Positions 5,738-10,789 of a stretch of 10,789 nt of DNA are shown here, in pieces; positions within the stretch are counted from its first letter, which is position 1, and each line of letters begins with the position of its first letter. Position numbers and translations under genes: made by a program. Where the stretch lies: assembly GCA_958421035.1 (NCBI GenBank), contig CATZKS010000070.1, positions 1 through 10,789 of the forward strand, read 5' to 3'. The notes beneath the pieces were generated by a model, which did not search any database, was not told where the DNA came from, and worked only from the letters and a program-made list of their open reading frames with translations. Source of the DNA: an uncultured Collinsella sp. (GTDB lineage Bacteria > Actinomycetota > Coriobacteriia > Coriobacteriales > Coriobacteriaceae).

Positions 5738-7413
5738 TGAAGGAGCTTTCCGAGGTCCTGCAGGATTGGGAGGCCGTGATTGGCCTGGAGATCCATACCG
5801 AGCTCACCGCACTCGATACCAAGATGTTTTGCAACTGCAAGCTCAGCCACGATGACGAGCCCAACGCCAACGTGTGCCCGGTGTGCCTGGGCCTGCCCGG
5901 CGCCCTGCCGGTGCCCAACAAGCGCGCCATCGAGAGCATCGTCAAGGCCGGTCTCGCCACCAACTGCGAGATTCAGCGCCACTCGATGTTCTACCGAAAG
6001 CACTACTTCTATCCCGACATGGCCAAGAACTTCCAGACCACGCAGGGTCCGGTCGCCTTTGCCATGTACGGTCACCTGGACCTGGATGTGACCGGTCGCG
6101 GTGCCGCCGAGCGCCCCGACTGCGCGTTTGGTGAGGCCGAGGCCCAGAGCCTGGCGAGCGCCTCGGCCAACGCCGAGGGCCTGTCCACGTCCATGACGTC
6201 GACCATGCGCGAAGGCAATCAGCGCGCCGGCCATCTGGCCAGCTATGACGCGTCCAACCTGCAGATGCCCGAGCGTCGCGAGGACGGTTCCTACACGGTG
6301 CCCATCCGCATCCTGCGCATCCACATGGAGGAGGATGCCGCCAAGATGGTTCACGTGGGCGGCGCCGAGGGCCGCATTACCGCCGCTGCCGAGTCGCTCG
6401 TCGACTACAACCGCTGCGGCACGCCGCTGATTGAACTCGTCACCGAGCCCGACCTGCGCACGCCTGAGGAGGCTCGCCTGTTTATGGAGAAGCTCCGTCG
6501 CATCTTTGTGACGCTGGGCATTTCGGACTGCTCCATGGAGAAGGGATCCATGCGCTGCGACGGCAACGTGTCGCTGCGCCGCCGCGGCGAGACCAAACTG
6601 GGTACCAAGACCGAGCTCAAGAACCTCAACTCGTTCAAGAGCCTGCACGATGGCCTTGCCTACGAGATTTGCCGCCAGGCCGAGGTGCTCGAGGAGGGCG
6701 GCATCATCTATCAGGAGACCCGTCACTGGGAGCCTAGCCGCAAGCGCACCGTGGTCATGCGTGTGAAGGAAACGGCAGACGACTATCGTCTGTTCCCCGA
6801 TCCCGACCTGGCGCCGTTCGACCTGGACGACGAGTTCATCGACCGCTGCCGTGGTGAGACCCCCGAGCTGCCCGATGCCAAGCGCGTCCGTTTTGAGGCC
6901 GACTTTGGCATTAAGACGGCCGACGCCGAGCAAATCGCCGGCGACCCCGAGTTTGCCGACTTCTTTGAGGCTGCCGCTGCCGGTATGGCTGGCAAGGAGA
7001 CCCAGACGGTCGCAAACCTGCTGGTGAACGAGATGATCGCCTACCTTAAGGGCGCGGGTGTGTCGCTCGCCGAGTCCGGTATCGCGCCGGCTCAAGTGGC
7101 AGCGCTGGCCAAGCTGCTGGCGACCGATGCCATCAGCTCCAACCAGGCGCACGAGGTCTTTGAGGCCATGGCCCAGACCGGTGACGATCCCAACAAGATC
7201 GTCGACGAGCGCGGTATGCGTCAGGTGAGCGATGCCGGCGCGCTGCAGCCGATCGTGGACGAAGTGCTGGCAAACTGTGCCGATCAGGCGCAGCAGTATC
7301 GTGACGGCAACCAGAAGGTCATCGGCTTTTTGGTGGGCCAGTGCATGAAGGCGAGCCGCGGCAAGGGCAACCCGAAGCTCTTCAACGAGTTGCTGAGAAC
7401 GTCGCTCTCGTAA
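5737..7413 (+). CDS. gatB: Asp-tRNA(Asn)/Glu-tRNA(Gln) amidotransferase subunit B
   Basis: GatB binds the mischarged tRNA, phosphorylates the Glu or Asp carboxylate with ATP and amidates it with ammonia from GatA. Recognisable segments are VIGLEIHTEL (14-23), a zinc-type set Cys32, Cys34, Cys47, Cys50, then KHYFYPDMAKNFQ (88-100), RIHMEEDAAK (194-203), YNRCGTPLIELVTEPD (224-239), GSMRCDGNVSLR, ELKNLNSF and ETADDYRLFPDPDL. The C-terminal tail domain ends with GFLVGQCMKASRGKGNP. The protein has 558 residues against roughly 475-510 usual. The surplus sits mainly at about residues 120-187, between GHLDLDVTG and VPIRILRIHMEED, and is rich in Ala, Ser, Gln and Glu. It is translated in frame with normal codon use, so it is an insertion rather than an error. 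Confidence 0.96.
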   Translation: MKELSEVLQDWEAVIGLEIHTELTALDTKMFCNCKLSHDDEPNANVCPVCLGLPGALPVPNKRAIESIVKAGLATNCEIQRHSMFYRKHYFYPDMAKNFQTTQGPVAFAMYGHLDLDVTGRGAAERPDCAFGEAEAQSLASASANAEGLSTSMTSTMREGNQRAGHLASYDASNLQMPERREDGSYTVPIRILRIHMEEDAAKMVHVGGAEGRITAAAESLVDYNRCGTPLIELVTEPDLRTPEEARLFMEKLRRIFVTLGISDCSMEKGSMRCDGNVSLRRRGETKLGTKTELKNLNSFKSLHDGLAYEICRQAEVLEEGGIIYQETRHWEPSRKRTVVMRVKETADDYRLFPDPDLAPFDLDDEFIDRCRGETPELPDAKRVRFEADFGIKTADAEQIAGDPEFADFFEAAAAGMAGKETQTVANLLVNEMIAYLKGAGVSLAESGIAPAQVAALAKLLATDAISSNQAHEVFEAMAQTGDDPNKIVDERGMRQVSDAGALQPIVDEVLANCADQAQQYRDGNQKVIGFLVGQCMKASRGKGNPKLFNELLRTSLS

Positions 7414-7417
7414 ACGG

Positions 7418-7558
7418 GAACCCGGGAGCCCCGGCAGGGCGGGTGCTTCCTCAAAATTTCGAACAGTCCTGCGCAAGACGAAGGCCACATTAAGTGGCCT
7501 TCTTTGCGTGCGGAACTCATTTTGAGCAAGCGCCTGCCCTGCCGGGGCTCCCGGGTTC
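7418..7558 (+). repeat. 141-nt foldback around the gatB terminator
   Basis: The outer arms 7418-7448 and 7528-7558 pair over 31 positions: 29 Watson-Crick and two G·U in the plus-strand RNA (7441 with 7535, 7444 with 7532). Inside, TCAAAAT pairs with ATTTTGA, then after a bulge CGCAA (7472-7476) pairs with TTGCG (7504-7508), then the terminator stem. The left arm starts 4 bases after the gatB stop. It may be an inserted MITE-like element that brings its own terminator, or a grown terminator structure. Confidence 0.85.
7480..7505 (+). terminator. Intrinsic terminator of gatCAB
   Basis: GAAGGCCAC (7480-7488) pairs perfectly with GTGGCCTTC (7494-7502) around ATTAA, followed by TTT. The T-tract is short, but the stem is strong and extended by the surrounding foldback. 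It lies 66 bases after the gatB stop. Confidence 0.75.
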
Positions 7559-7643
7559 TGTGACGACTTGGCCGTTCGGGTCAGGTGGGGCTGAATGGAA
7601 TTTGGTGAATGAGGGCGCCGTTGGCGCGTCCATTTTTGTGCGG

Positions 7644-7670
7644 GTGACAAAGGGACTGTCCCTTTGTCAC
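7644..7670. repeat. REP-like CAAAGGG hairpin, second copy
   Basis: GTGACAAAGGGAC and GTCCCTTTGTCAC are perfect 13-base arms around a single T. The core resembles the hairpin at 3602-3630. No T-tract follows. Such CAAAGGG/CCCTTTG dyads are a recurring type of intergenic repeat in bacteria; membership of a named family is not claimed. Confidence 0.8.
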
Positions 7671-7710
7671 ATTGCAATAAATGTGATGAGAGTGTGGCGA
7701 AATGAGCTTA

Positions 7711-7785
7711 AAACTTCCGTAAATGTGATAAATGTCACGTTTTACCTAGGGTAAAATGTGGGAAATATCACGTTTACGGAAGTTT
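7711..7785. promoter_or_regulatory. Nested palindrome in front of the ATPase gene
   Basis: AAACTTCCGTAAATGTGATA (7711-7730) is matched in reverse complement at 7766-7785 with one change (7724 with 7772, a G·U in plus-strand RNA). The centre holds a second inverted repeat, TTTTACC-TAG-GGTAAAA (7740-7756), around the palindrome CCTAGG. The whole ends 20 bases before the ATPase start, so it covers the region where its promoter must lie. TAAAAT at 7752-7757 is a possible -10 box without a clear -35. An operator, a structured leader or the end of a mobile element are all possible. Confidence 0.7.
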
Positions 7786-7804
7786 CTTTGCGGGAGGTTC
7801 GGTC

Positions 7805-9169
7805 ATGCAGCGAGATATCATTGCCAAGCTTAACGCTTGGAAAGCGTCAGAATATCGTAAGCCGCTTATCCTTAAGGGGGCGCGCCAGGTTGGAAAGACG
7901 TGGGCGCTTAAGGAGTTCGGCCGAACCTCGTACCTCAATTTTGTGTATCTGACGCTCGAGGAGCCGTCACCTGGGGTACAGAGCGAGTACGCTCAGTTTT
8001 TCGAAGGTACGCGCGATCCTCGACGGATCATCTCAAATCTTTCCCTGGCATTTGGACAGCCTATCAATCCCGGCGAAACGCTGCTTATTATTGATGAGAT
8101 CCAGGATTGTCCTTCTGCAGTCGGCGCCCTTAAATACTTCTGTGACGAGGCCCCCGAGTATCACGTCGCATGCGCAGGGTCTTTGTTGGGCGTTCGCTTG
8201 TCCCGTGAGACCAGCGCTTTTCCGGTGGGAAAGGTCGAGTTCATGGAGATGCGCCCCATGAGCTTTTCCGAGTTTCTGAAAGCCGAGGGCGCTGCAAACT
8301 ACGACGAATACCTTGGCGGCCTGGATCAGATCGAGACAGTGCCCGATTTCTTCCATGTCCGTCTCGTCGAGCATCTTCGTCGTTATTTTGCATGCGGCGG
8401 CATGCCAGAGGCTCTTGGCCGGTGGGCGGAGACGGGCGATATCGTTCAGGTCGATAAGGTGTTGTCTGATCTCCTGGATTCCTACGAGCGCGATTTTGCC
8501 AAGCATGGTGGCCGTGCGCAGTTCGCCAAGCTTTCGCAAATATGGAACTCGATTCCAGCTCAGTTGGCGCGCGAGAACAAAAAGTTCGTTTGGGGTGCGG
8601 TGCGCGAGGGGGCTCGTGCTCGAGAATACGAGGATGCTCTGGAATGGCTTGCCGATGCTGGGCTCATCACGGCGGTTCGCCTTAATGCTGCCGGTGGTGT
8701 GCCGCTCTCTGCGTACGATGACCTCAAGGCATTTAAAGTCTACTGTCTTGATGTCGGCTTGCTGCGCCGCATGGCAAGGCTGGATGCGTCCGCTTTTGCC
8801 ATCTCGGATGCGCTATTTTCGGAGTTCAAAGGTTCGTTCGCCGAGAACTATGTGCTTCAGGCGTTACTTTCACAGTTAGATGCTGCTCCGCGTTATTGGA
8901 CAAACGAGAAGCCGAAGCACGAAGTCGATTTTTTGATTCAAGTCGGAAACGAAATCGTTCCCGTCGAGGTCAAATCGGGAGAGGTCGTTCATTCCAAGAG
9001 CCTTAAGTACTATGCCGACAAGCATGCGGAGACGACTCCATTGAGGGTCCGCTACTCACTTAAGAACCTAAAGCTCGACGACGGGGTGCTCAACATTCCG
9101 TTGTATTTGGCTGATCGATCTGTCCCTCTTATCAAAAAGGCGCTTGATTGTGCGCATCTTGACGTTTAG
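7805..9169 (+). CDS. AAA_14-type ATPase with DUF4143 nuclease-fold domain
   Basis: This 454-residue protein has the two-domain layout of the COG1373 group. The N-terminal ATPase has Walker A GARQVGKT (25-32), Walker B LLIIDEIQ (93-100), a sensor-like segment ACAGSLLG (122-129) and the GGMPEAL motif (198-204). The C-terminal DUF4143 half has the PD-(D/E)XK-like pattern AENYVLQAL (346-354), EVDFLI with Asp375, and VPVEVKSG with Glu388 and Lys390, so the possible nuclease residues are present. The cellular role of the family is not established. The start is well supported by GGGAGG at 7792-7797, 7 bases upstream. Codons look less GC-biased than in gatCAB, which fits an accessory gene. It stands alone behind a nested palindrome and ends convergent with the next gene. 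Confidence 0.9.
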   Translation: MQRDIIAKLNAWKASEYRKPLILKGARQVGKTWALKEFGRTSYLNFVYLTLEEPSPGVQSEYAQFFEGTRDPRRIISNLSLAFGQPINPGETLLIIDEIQDCPSAVGALKYFCDEAPEYHVACAGSLLGVRLSRETSAFPVGKVEFMEMRPMSFSEFLKAEGAANYDEYLGGLDQIETVPDFFHVRLVEHLRRYFACGGMPEALGRWAETGDIVQVDKVLSDLLDSYERDFAKHGGRAQFAKLSQIWNSIPAQLARENKKFVWGAVREGARAREYEDALEWLADAGLITAVRLNAAGGVPLSAYDDLKAFKVYCLDVGLLRRMARLDASAFAISDALFSEFKGSFAENYVLQALLSQLDAAPRYWTNEKPKHEVDFLIQVGNEIVPVEVKSGEVVHSKSLKYYADKHAETTPLRVRYSLKNLKLDDGVLNIPLYLADRSVPLIKKALDCAHLDV

Positions 9170-9233
9170 ATCATGGGTGAGCTGACGGGCGGCGGCTAAT
9201 TAATCGCTCCGTTACGGCCAGGGAGCTTGGGCC

Positions 9234-10238
9234 TTAGCGATGCTTGCTTCGCCAAGCGGTGGGGGTGGTGCCGGTGTGTTGCTTGAAGGCTTGGGCGAAG
9301 GCGGCCTGCTGAGGGTAGCCTAGACGCTCTGCCACCTGCGCTATCGTGAGCGCGCTGTCGGCCAAAAGGTCCTGTGCTCGCTCCATACGGCGTCTGCGAA
9401 TGTAGGCGCCCAGGGACTCGCCAGTTTGGGCCTTAAAGGTGGCGCATAGTTTGGAGCGGCTTGTGTAGAGCCTCTCGGCCACCTCGTTGATACCCACACG
9501 TCTGCCTTTGTCGATCGCGCGCTCAATCATTGCCGTTGCTTCTTCGGCAATGGTTATGCTGACGTGTGTGTCTGCCGCCTGCCGCGCCTGCTTGTGGGCC
9601 GCGCGCGAACAGGCGAGCTCCGCGACCATGGTCTCCACGATGCCCTGCATATAGACGTGTCCGCCTGCGGTGCGGGCGCGGTCCTCGTTAATCCGGCGCA
9701 GCGTGTGGCAGATGGCAGACGTCGCCTCCTCGTGCCATGGCTCGGCAAACGCCTCAAAGATTCCCGCGAACTCGGTGGGATAGCGGTGCTCCAGTTCGTC
9801 AAAATATCCAGGCAAAAAGACCACCGAGCGCGAGTGATAAAGCTCCCCCGCAAACAATGGGCTTAATTCCTCGCCACAGCTATCTTGGATAAAGCTGCAA
9901 ACGGCATTGTTTGGCCACGGTCCATGCAATGGTTTAAGGTTTGCGGGCGTTATGCCAGCCTCGGGCATGCATGTAAGTGTGGGCGCGCTGACCTCGCTCA
10001 CGCAGGCGTATGGTTCGGGTGTGTATTCGGCCAGGTACATATCGTGCGTCGGGGTGATGAAATGCTCCATGACGATGCAGGCAGGGGAGAGGGGCATGAT
10101 CCATGCGCGGCCGTGCGCCCGGTCGTTTGCCACCTCGCCGGTAAAGACGGCGCCCTTGCCGGTAAGCTCCAGGCCAAACTGCTCAAACTGCGGCGCGTAG
10201 AGCTCGGTTATGTCGGTCGCTGCCCGCCGCATTTGCAA
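9234..10238 (-). CDS. AraC-family transcriptional regulator
   Basis: This is a DNA-binding regulator of about 334 residues. Residues 235-333 form an AraC/XylS domain with two helix-turn-helix units: INEVAERLYTSRSKLCATFK (250-269) and IAQVAERLGYPQQAAFAQAF (299-318), ending HTGTTPTAWR. The N-terminal 230 residues are unassigned and probably sense a ligand. Two starts are possible: TTG at 10238, 5-6 bases after AAAGGGA, or ATG at 10232, which is further from that site; I keep the longer form. It is divergent from the ABC exporter gene, and a pair of direct repeats lies at its own start, so it probably controls both itself and the exporter. Regulators of this style beside exporters often respond to metals, siderophores or peptides, but nothing here shows which. 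Confidence 0.9.
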   Translation of the reverse strand: MQMRRAATDITELYAPQFEQFGLELTGKGAVFTGEVANDRAHGRAWIMPLSPACIVMEHFITPTHDMYLAEYTPEPYACVSEVSAPTLTCMPEAGITPANLKPLHGPWPNNAVCSFIQDSCGEELSPLFAGELYHSRSVVFLPGYFDELEHRYPTEFAGIFEAFAEPWHEEATSAICHTLRRINEDRARTAGGHVYMQGIVETMVAELACSRAAHKQARQAADTHVSITIAEEATAMIERAIDKGRRVGINEVAERLYTSRSKLCATFKAQTGESLGAYIRRRRMERAQDLLADSALTIAQVAERLGYPQQAAFAQAFKQHTGTTPTAWRSKHR

Positions 10239-10267
10239 AAGCGTCCCTTTCCTTTGCAGAAACGTCC
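10232..10267. promoter_or_regulatory. Paired direct repeats, candidate AraC-type operator
   Basis: TTTGCARAARCGTCC occurs at 10232-10246 and again at 10253-10267, with two differences between copies and an exact 21-bp offset, two helical turns. AraC-family proteins commonly bind direct repeats with this phasing. The proximal copy overlaps the regulator's start region, and the pair lies about 86 bp upstream of the exporter start. Confidence 0.65.
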
Positions 10268-10280
10268 ACAGCTCGGTTGA

Positions 10281-10309
10281 TTGTGAGCCATGGCTAACAC
10301 ATCAATGAT
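10281..10309 (+). promoter_or_regulatory. Weak candidate promoter for the ABC exporter
   Basis: TTGTGA (10281-10286) and AATGAT (10304-10309) are separated by 17 bp, each matching the sigma-70 consensus at four of six positions. The operator-like repeats end 13 bp upstream of the -35, a usual place for an AraC-type activator. Weak boxes fit a promoter that needs activation. Confidence 0.35.
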
Positions 10310-10352
10310 AAGTTCATTACGGTTAACTCTCAAGCCGTTAGAAAGGGATCTC

Positions 10353-10789
10353 ATGGCAAAGGAATCAAAAAAGGAAGGTGGCGGTATCGGCGAGCTGCTT
10401 GCATATGCCGGCGACCGTAAATTCCTAACGTATTTGGGCATGGCGCTCTCGGCGCTCTCGCAGCTGCTGAGCTTTGGCCCGTACGTGTGCATTTGGCTTG
10501 TCGCGCGCGATCTGATCGCCGTGGCACCTAACTGGAGCGAAGCCACCGATATCGCGATGTATGGCTGGTGGGCCGTGGGTTTTGCCCTGGCAAGCATCGT
10601 AGTTTATTTCGTGGGGCTTATGTGCACGCACCTGTCCGCGTTTCGCTGCGCGTCCAATATTCGCAAGACTACGAGCGAGCACCTGCTTAAGCTGCCGCTT
10701 GGCTACTTTGACACGCACGCCACCGGTGAGCTGCGTCGTGTTGTAGACGGATGTGCCGCCTCCACCGAGACTTTGCTCGCACACATGCT
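10353..10789 (+). CDS. ABC exporter, membrane domain, 3' partial
   Basis: The gene starts at ATG 10353, with AAAGGG at 10342-10347 five bases upstream, and runs off the window after 145 codons. The visible part is the N-terminus of a type I ABC exporter: a charged lead (MAKESKKEG), a membrane segment at about 27-55 (YLGMALSALSQLLSFGPYVC), a second at about 70-90 (GWWAVGFALASIVVYFVGLM), then the coupling-type segment NIRKTTSEHLLKLPLGYFD-HATGELRRVVDG typical of ABC_membrane domains. The nucleotide-binding domain is not in view, so whether it is fused cannot be seen. A second half-transporter downstream would be usual for a heterodimer. The substrate is unknown. Confidence 0.9.
   Translation, partial: MAKESKKEGGGIGELLAYAGDRKFLTYLGMALSALSQLLSFGPYVCIWLVARDLIAVAPNWSEATDIAMYGWWAVGFALASIVVYFVGLMCTHLSAFRCASNIRKTTSEHLLKLPLGYFDTHATGELRRVVDGCAASTETLLAHM

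Noticed and set aside
7613..7637. Small hairpin GCGCC-GTT-GGCGC followed by ATTTTT, possible extra terminator
   Set aside because: The stem is only 5 bp and four or more unpaired bases separate it from the T-run. No gene ends nearby that lacks a terminator.
5626..7677. Minus-strand ORF of 683 codons opposite gatB
   Set aside because: It is a mirror of the GC-rich third-position bias of gatB. It also runs through the gatB terminator and the foldback and has low-complexity, family-free sequence.
9170..9233. Possible terminator or second palindrome between the convergent ATPase and AraC-type genes
   Set aside because: I found no stem with a T-tract and no copy of the palindrome seen at 7711-7785.

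Overview
The window looks like chromosomal DNA from a gut-type actinobacterium of the class Coriobacteriia, most likely Collinsella or a close relative. This rests on GC-rich housekeeping genes, a GatB with an actinobacterial-style four-cysteine motif, an LPXTG pilin beside a class C sortase, and intergenic spaces full of CAAAGG-type hairpins. The genus is an inference from style, not from a search.

Layout. (1) 1-1614 is the 3' part of a sortase-anchored, isopeptide-domain pilin, followed by a strong intrinsic terminator at 1715-1753. (2) 1754-2634 is a gene-poor island built on a direct repeat of about 245 bp (1795-2039 and 2272-2520). The second copy carries the end of a well-signalled 50-residue basic membrane peptide gene (2222-2374). 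The first copy keeps only the 3' half of that gene and has lost its stop. (3) 2635-3585 encodes the pilus sortase. (4) 3586-3893 is a cluster of three adjoining repeat structures. (5) 3912-7413 is gatC-gatA-gatB, joined by two stop/start overlaps, making the tRNA-dependent amidotransferase; GatB has an apparent insertion of about 60 residues. (6) 7414-7804 holds a 141-nt foldback around the gatB terminator, a CAAAGGG hairpin and a nested palindrome. (7) 7805-9169 is a stand-alone AAA_14/DUF4143 ATPase-nuclease-fold protein. (8) 9234-10238 on the minus strand is an AraC-family regulator, divergent from (9) an ABC exporter subunit starting at 10353 and running off the window. The space between the last two holds two direct repeats of a 15-bp motif 21 bp apart, as expected for an AraC-type operator.

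How the parts work together. The pilin and sortase belong to one surface-pilus function, but the terminator and the repeat island suggest they are transcribed separately. gatCAB is housekeeping. The regulator and exporter probably form a regulated export unit. The least explained pieces are the duplicated small-membrane-peptide unit with its conserved non-coding tail, and the nested palindrome in front of the ATPase.
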